In this document: piece after piece, positions 1 through 8,885 of the stretch
Numbering within the stretch: the first letter of the stretch is position 1
Layout: the number at the start of each line of letters is the position of its first letter
Source of the DNA: Nitrospira sp.
GTDB lineage: Bacteria; Nitrospirota; Nitrospiria; Nitrospirales; Nitrospiraceae
Length of the DNA stretch: 64,000 nt
NCBI GenBank assembly: GCA_016715825.1
Contig: JADJXO010000007.1
Span: 62,001-126,000 of the forward strand
Direction of reading: 5' to 3'
Notes under the pieces: generated by a model
Seen by the model: only the letters and a program-made list of their open reading frames with translations
What the model was told of the DNA's origin: nothing
The model's database searches: none
Program-made: the position numbers and the translations under genes

Positions 1-1
1 T

Positions 2-976
2 CAAAAAGCACAAGAAGTCATGGATCTTCAGGAAGTCATTAAGCAGCGGGAAGCTAAATTGGCCGACGCGCAGAAAGCACAAGCGGATCTCTTGCGTAAG
101 CAGCGCGAGTTGGACGATGCCAAGCGTGAACTCGAATTGACCGTTGAAAAACGGGTGCAAGAGGGATTGGCGGCGACCAGGGAACAAGCCAAGAAAGAAG
201 CGGAAGACGGGCTCAAGCTCAAAGTCCTTGAGAAAGAGCAAACCATCACCTCGATGCAGAGGCAGATCGAAGAGTTGAAGCGAAAGGCCGAACAAGGGTC
301 ACAGCAGCTTCAGGGGGAAGTCCAGGAATTGGAATTAGAGGCATTGTTACGGGAGAAGTTTCCGTGGGACACGATTGATCCCGTTCCCAAAGGCGAACAC
401 GGCGGGGATGCGCTGCAGCGTGTTGTGGGCTCTCATGGGCAGCCCTGCGGGACAATCATTTGGGAGTCGAAGCGGACCAAGAACTGGAGCGACGGATGGC
501 TGGTCAAGCTCCGTGAAGATCAGCGGACTGCCAAGGCTGAGATGGCGGTCATCGTGAGTCAGTCGCTTCCTAAAGACGTTGAGACATTCGGTCTGGTCGA
601 TCACGTGTGGGTGACTCACACGAAGACCGTGTTCCCATTGGCACTCGCACTCCGCCAGACCCTTATCGAAGTCGCCTCATCACGACAAGCGTCCGAGGGC
701 CAACAAACCAAAACAGAAATGATCTACCAATATTTGACCGGGCCCCGCTTTCGGCATCGAGTCGAAGCCATCGTCGAAGCGTTCTCGACGATGAAGGAAG
801 ACCTTGATAAAGAGAAGAAGGCGATCACCAAACAATGGGCCAAGCGGGAGGAACAGATCGACCGGGTGATGCAGGCGACGGCGGGGATGTATGGAGACCT
901 TCAGGGAATCGCCGGAAAAACCATTCAAGAGATCGAGGGACTGGAGCTTCCCGCACTCGGTCCTCCCACCTCCTAA
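2..976 (+). CDS. DUF2130 domain protein, 5'-truncated by window edge
   Basis: The reading frame is open from base 2, before the first ATG at 20, so the true start probably lies outside the window; DUF2130 proteins are usually a little over 400 residues and about 320 are visible. The N-terminal part is a long Lys/Glu/Gln-rich coiled coil (about residues 1-105 from the ATG). The C-terminal part carries the family's nuclease-like core with IIWESKRTKNW and LREDQRTAKAEMAVIVSQ (E and K residues after a hydrophobic strand, as in restriction-endonuclease-like folds). Function in the cell is not established. It has no obvious partner here; the next gene is in a separate unit about 210 bp downstream. 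Confidence 0.85.
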   Translation, partial: QKAQEVMDLQEVIKQREAKLADAQKAQADLLRKQRELDDAKRELELTVEKRVQEGLAATREQAKKEAEDGLKLKVLEKEQTITSMQRQIEELKRKAEQGSQQLQGEVQELELEALLREKFPWDTIDPVPKGEHGGDALQRVVGSHGQPCGTIIWESKRTKNWSDGWLVKLREDQRTAKAEMAVIVSQSLPKDVETFGLVDHVWVTHTKTVFPLALALRQTLIEVASSRQASEGQQTKTEMIYQYLTGPRFRHRVEAIVEAFSTMKEDLDKEKKAITKQWAKREEQIDRVMQATAGMYGDLQGIAGKTIQEIEGLELPALGPPTS

Positions 977-1187
977 TCCACAGGATAGAGATAGAGTGCG
1001 AGAATAGAAACCGGCATTTCTTACGGTTTAGCGCCTATTTAGCCGGACTTTCTCCGACTCCCAACGCCAGGAAGCTTGCGAGCCCTGCTCGTATCCTCCA
1101 GACGGAGTTTGACAAGAGCGCTGAGGAGTGGGGTACACTGCGCCCCCAGAGTCTCCCTACATACTCCCACTGCCCAAGGAGGCATCC

Positions 1188-2492
1188 ATGCGGAACAGCT
1201 TCTGGTTGAAGGTGCTCAGCGCAGCAAGTCTCTGTCTTCTGTGTGTCACAAGTTGGGCCGGTGCCGAAGAACCGGCGGGTGCCGTGAATGAAGCGCGCCT
1301 GGTTGCGCAATACAACTACTCGATTCACATCCTGGCCATGTTGGTGGTGGGGTTCGGATTTCTCATGGTGTTCGTCAGGCGGTACGGCTTCGGCGCGACG
1401 ACCGGCACCTATCTCGTGGTCGCAACCGGATTACCGCTGTATATGGTGCTCCGCGCGAACGGAGTGGTGGGACATGAGATCAAGGCCCATTCGGTTGAAA
1501 CACTGATGTTGGCTGAATTCTCCGTCGCGACGGCGTTGATTGCGATGGGAGCGGTGCTCGGCCGTTTACGCGTGTTTCAATACGCCTTACTCACCCTGTT
1601 GCTCGTGCCGCTCTACGCACTCAATGAATATGTCGTGCTGGACAACGGCTTGGGGCTCACGAAAGGGTTTCAAGATTCAGCCGGCTCGATCGTGATTCAC
1701 GCCTTCGGTGCGTATTTTGGCTTGGCCGCGTCTCTGGTCCTGACGACCGCGCAGCAACGTAGTCAGCCGATCGAATCCGATCCGACCTCCGATCGATTCG
1801 CCATGCTCGGATCGATGGTGCTCTGGTTGTTCTGGCCAAGCTTCGCGACGGCGATCGTGCCGTTTGAGGAAATGCCGCAGACGATCGTGAACACTATTCT
1901 GGCCTTGAGCGGGGCGACGCTCGCCACCTACTTCCTCAGCACGTATTTTCATCATGGCAAGACGTCGATGGTGGATATGGCGAACGCTGCATTGGCCGGC
2001 GGGGTCTCGATCGGCTCGACCTGTAACCTGGTGAGTCCGGTCGGGGCTTTCTCGATCGGGTTGCTCGCCGGTGCCTTGTCCGTCATCGGGTTTGTGTTTA
2101 TCCTTCCCGTGCTTGAATCCAAGATCAAGCTGATCGATACCTGTGGCGTCCACAACCTGCATGGAATGCCGGGCTTGCTCGGGGGACTCTGTGCCATCGT
2201 TGTCGTACCCGGCATTGCCGGCGTGCAGCTGACCGGTATTGCCTTGACGCTCGTCATTGCGGTGGTCGGTGGAGTGATCGCTGGTGCGGTGATCAGGGCG
2301 ACCGGTACGACCGAACAGGCCTATGAAGACTGCCATGAGTTTTCCCACGTGCCGGGTCCGGAGAGTGAACGGAGGGTTGAAGAGATGGCGTTGGGCGCCA
2401 AAGCCGATATCGAAGTGTTACAGAAAGAACTGCTGGCTCGGGCTGCGTCAAAAATGCGATCGGGGAAGGAAGAGGCAAGCCCGACTGCGTAA
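1188..2492 (+). CDS. Rh-type (Rh50) ammonium/ammonia transporter
   Basis: Integral inner-membrane channel of the Amt/Rh superfamily, expected to pass NH3/NH4+ (possibly CO2). ATG 1188 is chosen over an upstream GTG (1128) because AAGGAGG (1176-1182) sits 5 nt before it and the protein then begins with a signal peptide (residues 1-26, cleavage near WAGA). Rh rather than Amt signatures are present: DSAGSIVIHAFGAYFGLA with H171, NAALAGGVSIG, and DTCGVHNLHGMPG with H324; H171 and H324 match the twin pore histidines. About eleven membrane segments precede a charged cytoplasmic tail from about residue 370. The gene looks monocistronic and no GlnK/PII gene is adjacent. Rh-type transporters are known from Nitrosomonas and from clade A comammox Nitrospira, so the gene is a clue to lifestyle, not proof. 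Confidence 0.9.
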   Translation: MRNSFWLKVLSAASLCLLCVTSWAGAEEPAGAVNEARLVAQYNYSIHILAMLVVGFGFLMVFVRRYGFGATTGTYLVVATGLPLYMVLRANGVVGHEIKAHSVETLMLAEFSVATALIAMGAVLGRLRVFQYALLTLLLVPLYALNEYVVLDNGLGLTKGFQDSAGSIVIHAFGAYFGLAASLVLTTAQQRSQPIESDPTSDRFAMLGSMVLWLFWPSFATAIVPFEEMPQTIVNTILALSGATLATYFLSTYFHHGKTSMVDMANAALAGGVSIGSTCNLVSPVGAFSIGLLAGALSVIGFVFILPVLESKIKLIDTCGVHNLHGMPGLLGGLCAIVVVPGIAGVQLTGIALTLVIAVVGGVIAGAVIRATGTTEQAYEDCHEFSHVPGPESERRVEEMALGAKADIEVLQKELLARAASKMRSGKEEASPTA

Positions 2493-2619
2493 TCTACAAG
2501 CTGGAGATTTCGAGGGGGGACGACCTGTACATCTGTCACGCATCGGTCGAGTGCCACTGCGTTGTAGACTGCCAGGGTCGTCCGTTTCCCTTCGGCACAT
2601 GAGGCGGGTAGCCGTTTCT

Positions 2620-3507
2620 TTAGCCGGATGACATCTGCCGCACGTTGAGTGTTCCGCTCTTGATGTGGAGATCCCGCTGCGGAAAGGGGATCTCGATGCC
2701 CTGCTCTTTGAATGCCCGGCTGATCGCGAAATACAATTCACTCCGCAACACGCCGGGCACCGTCGAAAAGTCCCTCGTCCATACGCGAAGCACGAAGTTC
2801 AACGCACTGTCGCCGAATGAGTCGAAGAGCACGGAAGGTCCCGGTTCTTTCAGGACTCCAGGGTGAGCCCTCGCCACCTCGAGCAGTACGCTGCGGACTT
2901 GCTCGGGATCTGAGCCATACGATACCCCGACCGGAAAGTTAAACCGCACATTCCGGTTCGTATAGCTCCAGTTGACGACCTTCGAGGAGATGAAATCGGC
3001 GTTCGGGACAATGATTGCGATGTTGTCGTTCGTCACGATCGTGGTCGCGCGCGGCGAGATATTGATGACATCGCCGTTGACGTTGCCCACTTCGATGCGG
3101 TCTCCGACCTTGATCGGTCGTTCCAGCAAGAGAATGATCCCACTCACGAAGTTGTTCGTCACACCCTGGAGGCCGAATCCGACGCCGATGCCTAATGCGC
3201 CGAAGAGAACAGTCAAGGAGCTCAGGTTGATACCGGCTGTTTGGAGAATGATGATCAGACCTAAGGCCAGGAAGACCATGCGCACGATGTTGCCGACCGC
3301 GTGCCTGACACCCAGGTCGACCTGGCTGCGCACGAGCAGTCCTTCGACGATCCAGGTTTTCAGTTTACCGGTGATATAGAAGAGCGAGACGACCAATACC
3401 GTCAGATACAGCATCGTGCCCAGCGTGATCGTCGTGTCTCCGATCGAATACAGAGGAATTTTCGTGAACGTCCCGAACGGTTCTAAGAGGTCAAAGATCC
3501 GATCCAT
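2620..3507 (-). CDS. Small mechanosensitive channel, MscS family
   Basis: A 295-residue inner-membrane channel that would open under membrane tension during hypo-osmotic shock. Three hydrophobic segments (about 27-47, 73-90, 98-116) lead into the Gly/Ala-rich pore helix FGALGIGVGFGLQGVTNNF, followed by the beta domain with PIKVGDRIEVGNVNGDV and the alpha/beta C-terminal domain with VGVSYGSDPEQV. This is close to the E. coli MscS core length. GGAG lies 5 nt before the ATG at 3507. It is the last gene of a leftward set; only 12 bp separate it from the beta-barrel gene upstream. Confidence 0.92.
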   Translation of the reverse strand: MDRIFDLLEPFGTFTKIPLYSIGDTTITLGTMLYLTVLVVSLFYITGKLKTWIVEGLLVRSQVDLGVRHAVGNIVRMVFLALGLIIILQTAGINLSSLTVLFGALGIGVGFGLQGVTNNFVSGIILLLERPIKVGDRIEVGNVNGDVINISPRATTIVTNDNIAIIVPNADFISSKVVNWSYTNRNVRFNFPVGVSYGSDPEQVRSVLLEVARAHPGVLKEPGPSVLFDSFGDSALNFVLRVWTRDFSTVPGVLRSELYFAISRAFKEQGIEIPFPQRDLHIKSGTLNVRQMSSG

Positions 3508-3519
3508 GGCTACTCCGTT

Positions 3520-4689
3520 CTAACTGGCTGAATGGTCGAAAAACCAGATCAACGAAAAGAACACGAGATGTTGTCCCGGAGTCACTCCGATCCTCCCGGG
3601 ACCGATGAAGTCTCCTGTGAAGAAGCCGCCCTCTGCACCGCGCGAGTCGTCGTAACGATGCTCAAGTCTACTAAGGAAGGTATGAAGACCCATACGCCAC
3701 CTGTATTCACCCGTCGACGTGATGGCCGTGATGAATTGTTCGGCGCCGGTGATTCTCGCGTTACGATCCCAATAGAACTCAGGACGGAACGCGACGCTCC
3801 AGGGACCGCTGATATTCCAGCCGGCGAAGAGGGCAGCTGCCGTCCAAACGGTGGGAGGATGGCCTGGAAGCTCGGCCGCGTTTTCGGTACCGATGTCGTA
3901 GGCTGCAGCAACAATGACCGGTCCGTCATTCCACTCCACGATGCTGTTTGAGAAAAAGCGCCAGAATTCGACAGCCGTGTTCGACTGATCAGGGCCATAA
4001 TACAGATTTTCGGTCAATGTCAGCCGACTAGTGAGCTTCCAGACGACTTGCGTGCCATAGCTGGGTTGATTGTTAATGTGGGAGAGATAGTTGTATCCGT
4101 TGATGACATAGAATCCGAGCTGCACGTCCGCATTAACCGGATAGGTCGCCCCGAGCCCAAAAATGAAATAGGGCGAATTATCAGCCATGTAGGTTCGAGT
4201 GTAGTTTAAATTGTACCGTGAATAGATCGATTGATAGCCGATGTAGCTGTTAAAGAGACCGGCCGTGACCTTCAATCCGTTGCGGATCGGCACAAGAAAC
4301 GAGATATTGGCACGAGAGAAGTGCTGGAGCTGATTCGCATGGTCGATCGGTCTATCCCGGCCTGGGATTGCGGGAGGAGCGAGGCCGTCTGTGTCGTTCC
4401 CTTCTTGTAGACCGAACTCCAGTCCCCAGCGCGACCGTTCGGTCGCATCCTTTCTGATGTACCCGACCACCATGTTGAGCGCCGGTTCATTGACGTTGGG
4501 CGTTGTGGTTTTGGAGCGCCACAGGTGATTCTCCGGAAAGTTGGAGTCGATCACATAGCTCAGGTCGATAGATCCTCCATAATGCCAGTCATTGATACCT
4601 GAGTCAGTCTCGGCTGCGAAGCCTGATAGGGGCAGAGTCCAGATCGCGAACGCCAGGGCTATGAGCTGGAAAGTCTCAGTTCTCCTCAT
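3520..4689 (-). CDS. Outer-membrane beta-barrel protein (porin-like)
   Basis: About 389 residues. An N-terminal signal peptide (MRRTETFQLIALAFAIWTL, then LSGFAAE) supports ATG 4689. An in-frame ATG at 4773 makes an ATGA overlap with the permease stop and would add 28 polar residues, so translational coupling from there cannot be excluded. The rest alternates polar and aromatic residues typical of outer-membrane strands, with many Tyr/Trp girdle residues, and ends in WFFDHSAS near a terminal aromatic. Substrate unknown; sitting between a SLC13 permease and an MscS channel it may admit the anion the permease takes up (inference). I do not recognise a named porin family. Confidence 0.75.
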   Translation of the reverse strand: MRRTETFQLIALAFAIWTLPLSGFAAETDSGINDWHYGGSIDLSYVIDSNFPENHLWRSKTTTPNVNEPALNMVVGYIRKDATERSRWGLEFGLQEGNDTDGLAPPAIPGRDRPIDHANQLQHFSRANISFLVPIRNGLKVTAGLFNSYIGYQSIYSRYNLNYTRTYMADNSPYFIFGLGATYPVNADVQLGFYVINGYNYLSHINNQPSYGTQVVWKLTSRLTLTENLYYGPDQSNTAVEFWRFFSNSIVEWNDGPVIVAAAYDIGTENAAELPGHPPTVWTAAALFAGWNISGPWSVAFRPEFYWDRNARITGAEQFITAITSTGEYRWRMGLHTFLSRLEHRYDDSRGAEGGFFTGDFIGPGRIGVTPGQHLVFFSLIWFFDHSAS

Positions 4690-4769
4690 TATAGGGCCAC
4701 CCCGCCTCTTGTCGGTGTCTTTCCTGGTATCACATTGCGTTACTGTTGAGTCGATTCTGTGGTCTTTGT

Positions 4770-6557
4770 TCATGTGGGCTGGAACGGCCAGAAGATGGGA
4801 ATGAAGATAGTGGCTAGAATCCAGAACAGGAGATTCAGAGGAGCGCCGACACGGAGAAAATCAGTAAACGTGTATTGGCCTGGTCCATAGATCAACGTGT
4901 TTGTTTGGTAGCCTACGGGAGTCATGAAACTGGCCGAGGCGGCGAACGTGATAGCCATGAGAAACGGTCGGGGATCCACCTCGAGTGACTGAGCGGCGGC
5001 GATGGCGATGGGTGTGAGGAGCGCGGCGGTGGCGTTGTTCGACATGGCCTCCGTAAGCAGCGAGGTGATGAGATAGAAGGCCGATACAAGCGCGATGGGA
5101 CCCCAGAGCCCGACCGTCGCAAGCAGCCAGTTCGATAACAACAGGGCTGTTCCGGTCTTTTCAAGTGCGACCCCCAACGTCAGCACTCCGGCGAGCAGAA
5201 AAATGATTTTCCATTCGACCGCCTGATACGCTTCTTCCATGGTCAGACAGCCTGTCAGGATGAGCAGTGCACAGCCGCTGATGGCACTGATGACGATGGG
5301 AACGACATTGAGTGCCGCTGCACCTACCACGGCGGCGATAATGGCCAGGGCGGTCAGGAGTTTTTGGGTTCGAAACGTTGAAAGGCCGACATCCGACAGC
5401 ATGACGAAAGCAGGACTGTCTCTCAGCCGCTTGAACGAATCGGTTCGCACTTTGAGCAAGAGCATGTCGCCGCCTCGCAGGATGCGCGTATTGAGATTCT
5501 CGTGCACGAGTTCGCCGTGATGACGGATGGCTAGAACGGTGGCACCGAAATTGTCCTTAAATCGGATGCCGCTGACGGATCGGCCGTCCAACACTGAATA
5601 GGGTGCTACAACAGCTTCCATCAGCCGGGTCTCGTCGGATTCCAAATCCTTATCGCGCCACTGCATCTCGGATTTCAGCGTGATCCCCTCCCGCTCCTGA
5701 AGGCGCGTGATTTGTGCGGCGTTACACCGGACAAGCAGAATGTCGTCGGCTTGCAACATCGTGTGGGGGCCGGGAAATTGCAATCGACCCGCGTGGCGCC
5801 GGACCTCTAGAATTTCGAGGTCGATATCCTTCCCGAGCGGAGCATCGGCGATCGTTGTGCCGACGGATTGGGCCTCAGGAAGCAGCACGATTTCCGTCAG
5901 ATACTCACCCATGGCGAACCGTTGCGTCAGGTCGTCTTCCATTCGGCGGTCCGGGATCATTCGCGAGCCGACGACGAGCATGTACACCGTCCCTCCGAAG
6001 AAGAAGACCAGCCCGAGTTGCGTCATTTCAAACATGCCAAGTCCGGGCTGCCCATACCGTTCGGCGATGGAGCTGACCAGGATATTGGTCGAGCTCCCGA
6101 TCAGTGTACAGACGCCTCCGAACATGGATGCGAATGACAGGGGCATGAGGAGTTTGGAAGGGGCCATGCGCATGTTCCGCGCCGTTTCCATGACGACCGG
6201 CAGGAGCATGGCGACGGCAGCGGTATTGTTGATGAAAGCAGAGATGGCGCCGATACCCGTCATCATCGCGAGCGTCATGATCCTCGAACCATACCGGCTG
6301 AGTTTGTGTAAGCCCGCCCCGAGCATATTCACGGCGCCGCTCTTAAACAGTCCGGCGCTCAACACCAGCATCGCACCGACGGTGACGGTCGCGGGATTAC
6401 TGAATCCCGAAAGGCCTTCCTCCGGTGTGATGATTCGGCTCATCATCAGTGTGGCGATGATGGTCAGCGCCACCAGATCCAGCGGGACCTTCTCGGTGAT
6501 GAATAAGATCACCGCAGACAGCATGACGATGAGCACGAGGGCCATCTCAACGGTCAT
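4770..6557 (-). CDS. SLC13/DASS family permease with RCK_C (TrkA-C) domains
   Basis: Inner-membrane Na+-coupled anion or dicarboxylate carrier family. Two membrane halves (about 1-200 and 390-595) flank a soluble insert (about 205-380) with two TrkA-C-like domains, including DILLVRCNAAQI and DMLLLKVRTDSF. The paired helix-hairpin motifs are seen as FINNTAAVAMLLP and MSNNATAALLTPIA, equivalent to the SNT motifs of DASS proteins. ATG 6557 is preferred over GTG 6563 because GGAG lies 7 nt upstream of it. It lies 57 bp after the large MscS gene and 4 bp overlaps the longer form of the beta-barrel gene, suggesting one transcript. The substrate (sulfate, citrate or another dicarboxylate) cannot be read from sequence. 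Confidence 0.88.
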   Translation of the reverse strand: MTVEMALVLIVMLSAVILFITEKVPLDLVALTIIATLMMSRIITPEEGLSGFSNPATVTVGAMLVLSAGLFKSGAVNMLGAGLHKLSRYGSRIMTLAMMTGIGAISAFINNTAAVAMLLPVVMETARNMRMAPSKLLMPLSFASMFGGVCTLIGSSTNILVSSIAERYGQPGLGMFEMTQLGLVFFFGGTVYMLVVGSRMIPDRRMEDDLTQRFAMGEYLTEIVLLPEAQSVGTTIADAPLGKDIDLEILEVRRHAGRLQFPGPHTMLQADDILLVRCNAAQITRLQEREGITLKSEMQWRDKDLESDETRLMEAVVAPYSVLDGRSVSGIRFKDNFGATVLAIRHHGELVHENLNTRILRGGDMLLLKVRTDSFKRLRDSPAFVMLSDVGLSTFRTQKLLTALAIIAAVVGAAALNVVPIVISAISGCALLILTGCLTMEEAYQAVEWKIIFLLAGVLTLGVALEKTGTALLLSNWLLATVGLWGPIALVSAFYLITSLLTEAMSNNATAALLTPIAIAAAQSLEVDPRPFLMAITFAASASFMTPVGYQTNTLIYGPGQYTFTDFLRVGAPLNLLFWILATIFIPIFWPFQPT

Positions 6558-6614
6558 AGGCACGCTCCATACGGAGGGCGACCGTCACTGCGGCTTGCGC
6601 ACGGAGGGTGATGA

Positions 6615-8645
6615 TCACCTGATGCTTCCTTCGGATGGTGGAGACTCCTGACGTAGCTGCGGCGAACCCAACGGCCAAATCCTGAGGCCCGTCGGCTGGT
6701 AGCTCTTCGGCAGATACTGATCGGGAATCGTCGTCCGGTTGCCGTCACGAATTTGGGTGTAATGGGGGGACATGATCTCCAGGCCCGCTTCGTTGAACTG
6801 GTCCTGGATATGCTGGTGGAGTTCCGAGTAGATGGCGGCCATCTTATTCGGAGCGCCGGTATAGGCATTGATTTCGTAGGTCACGTAGAAATCATTCAAG
6901 CTGGTTTGCAAGACGAAGGGCTCCGGTGTCTCCAGAATATGCGTGGTCTGTTGAGCAGCGGTAATGAGCAGCTCATGGACCTTCTGCCACGGGGCGGCGT
7001 AGCCGATGGTCACGCTCGTATGGAGAACGAGCGGTGGAGGTTGCATCGATGATGAACTGAAGTTGATGATGTGCGAGCCAAGGACCAAGGCGTTGGGAAT
7101 CGTGACGTCGACGTTCTTAATGGTTCGGACCCTCGTGACAAGCAGGGTGTTTTCCGTAACGTCTCCGACGGTGTCGGCGATCTTGACTCGGTCACCGATG
7201 CTGAACGGTCGCATGTAGGTCAAGACCACACCGGCAACGATGTTGCTGAACGATCCGGCGGCACCCAGCGAGACGAGGACTCCAAGAAACACCGAGATGC
7301 CTCTGAACGCTTCGGAATGTGATCCTGGAATGTAGGGAAAAATCGCGACCGCGGCGAAGACCAGGACGAAAAAGCGGACGATTTTATAGGTCGGGGTCGC
7401 CCATTCACGATGAAAGCCTTGAAAGGTGATCGCCCCGCGCTCCATCCCATTGAAGAACAAGTGGATGAGCTTGATGACGTAATTGGTGACGACGATGATC
7501 ATCACGATGGCGATGAGGTCCGGTACTGAGGCGATAAACTCGTGACCGATCATCCTGACCGGTTCGATCATATAGTTCAGCAGTTCGACCGACAGTTTGC
7601 GGGTGGCTTGGAAAAATCCCAGAACCGATGTGATGTAGAGGTAGGTGAGCGTGACGTACGCTGCCAATCGAATGATCCGCAACAACCCCAGTAGGCCGTC
7701 CGAGATTTGCGCGCCGGTCAGCAGTTCCACGCGCTGAACCTTGAGCGAGTAGGTTGTCGTGAAACCCCAGGCGGACACCTTGTCCAACATGCGTGGGAAC
7801 AGCTGCTGGAAGGCTTTTAGAAATCCCCAGAACAGCCCTGTGGCGACCAGTGCTAACAGAAGGCCGATGACCAGCCCTCCTCCGTTGGCGAATAGGGTCT
7901 GAATCTGTTCAAAGGGTACCGCCAGCGACTCCAGAAACCTCTGCTCGAATGCCCGCGTTTGAGAGAAGAGGTTCAAGACGAAGTGAAAGTACCAATAGAG
8001 GGCGAGACCGGAGAGGACACCTCGAAGGACTCTGCTGCAGAACACAAGGACGTTGCTGAGGTGGTCCGCTGCGATCAGTTCTAAGCCGAGAAGTGAAACG
8101 GCGCGCAGTCGTGTCTCGCTCCACACGTCAAGGGCTTCGTAGAGCTGAGGGAAGAAGACATAAGAGGCCACGGCAAAGAAGATCAACAACGCCGTCGCGA
8201 CGCCGGCCCATAGCAGATTCCGCACGTTCAGTTCCGGCCCTGATTCGCGTGTTGGTTGGGTTGGCGGAGAACCTGCGAGGGCTTCTCGGATCTTTTCCGT
8301 CTGCTCCTCGGCCAATAGGCGTCGTGGTTTTCCCGCCGCCTTGGCCTCATTGTCGGTCACGACGAAGAGGACTTCCTCCGACGTCAACACATAAGCGGTC
8401 TGTTCATGGTCCTCGACCCTGAGGCTCTCGATGACAGAAGGTGTCGCCCGAGTCAGGCGATCGAGGCGTGTTTCGATCGCAGCCGCTCGGGAAGCGGCAT
8501 CGACGTTGGCCAGTCCGGTCCGAAGCGTGAACAAGGTCTCGCCGTGGAGGCGAACCGGAACGCCCGAACCGGCCCCTGACGATTCGGCAAAGGCGGGAAC
8601 AGTAATCAGACAGGCCAGCAGGAAGACGCCGATTGCGAAGGGCAT
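6615..8645 (-). CDS. Large multi-domain mechanosensitive channel (MscS superfamily)
   Basis: About 676 residues. A signal peptide (MPFAIGVFLLACLITVPAFA) begins at ATG 8645; a TTG at 8705 would extend the frame by 20 residues. A periplasmic region (about 25-180) is followed by several membrane segments and then the MscS core near residues 400-640: ISVFLGVLVSLGAAGSFSN pore helix, MRPFSIGDRVKIADTVGDV, NTLLVTRVRTIKNVDVTIPN. It is the first gene of the leftward set 8.6-2.6 kb and differs in architecture from the short MscS at the end of that set. A sigma-54-like element lies about 90 bp upstream. Confidence 0.88.
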   Translation of the reverse strand: MPFAIGVFLLACLITVPAFAESSGAGSGVPVRLHGETLFTLRTGLANVDAASRAAAIETRLDRLTRATPSVIESLRVEDHEQTAYVLTSEEVLFVVTDNEAKAAGKPRRLLAEEQTEKIREALAGSPPTQPTRESGPELNVRNLLWAGVATALLIFFAVASYVFFPQLYEALDVWSETRLRAVSLLGLELIAADHLSNVLVFCSRVLRGVLSGLALYWYFHFVLNLFSQTRAFEQRFLESLAVPFEQIQTLFANGGGLVIGLLLALVATGLFWGFLKAFQQLFPRMLDKVSAWGFTTTYSLKVQRVELLTGAQISDGLLGLLRIIRLAAYVTLTYLYITSVLGFFQATRKLSVELLNYMIEPVRMIGHEFIASVPDLIAIVMIIVVTNYVIKLIHLFFNGMERGAITFQGFHREWATPTYKIVRFFVLVFAAVAIFPYIPGSHSEAFRGISVFLGVLVSLGAAGSFSNIVAGVVLTYMRPFSIGDRVKIADTVGDVTENTLLVTRVRTIKNVDVTIPNALVLGSHIINFSSSSMQPPPLVLHTSVTIGYAAPWQKVHELLITAAQQTTHILETPEPFVLQTSLNDFYVTYEINAYTGAPNKMAAIYSELHQHIQDQFNEAGLEIMSPHYTQIRDGNRTTIPDQYLPKSYQPTGLRIWPLGSPQLRQESPPSEGSIR

Positions 8646-8733
8646 CCGAATGTCTGTCGCGAAGGGGGAGTTCCGGCTACTCAATTGATCGAGGCCCCTT
8701 TCCAAGGTGGAATTCTGATTTCAGGAAAAATAC

Positions 8734-8748
8734 GCAGTTATTGTGCCA
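8734..8748 (-). promoter_or_regulatory. Candidate sigma-54 (-24/-12) promoter
   Basis: On the minus strand TGGCAC-AATAA-CTGC matches the RpoN consensus TGGCAC-N5-TTGC at 9 of 10 fixed positions, with GG and GC 12 bp apart. Transcription would start near 8722 and run into the large MscS gene and the leftward set. No enhancer-binding protein gene is in the window. Confidence 0.5.
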
Positions 8749-8885
8749 CGGCATCTATCTTTCCGCTAGGGACAAACGGGTATTTGGCATCTTTTCTCTC
8801 AGCCGTGATGAGTTGCCTAGAGGAAATGAGCAATGCATAATGCGGTTGCGAATGGGGTCGAAGTCGTGTGGAAGAGCATGGATCG

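Noticed and set aside
1677..2348. Leftward 223-aa ORF
   Set aside because: Antisense of the Rh transporter with low-complexity His/Asp/Arg composition.
5707..6651. Rightward 314-aa ORF
   Set aside because: Antisense of the SLC13 permease; composition rich in Arg/Ser/Met and no domain.
8766..8820. Operator-like CTAGG and CCTAG words before the CPA2 gene
   Set aside because: The two half-sites are about 50 bp apart and do not keep the 6-bp spacing.
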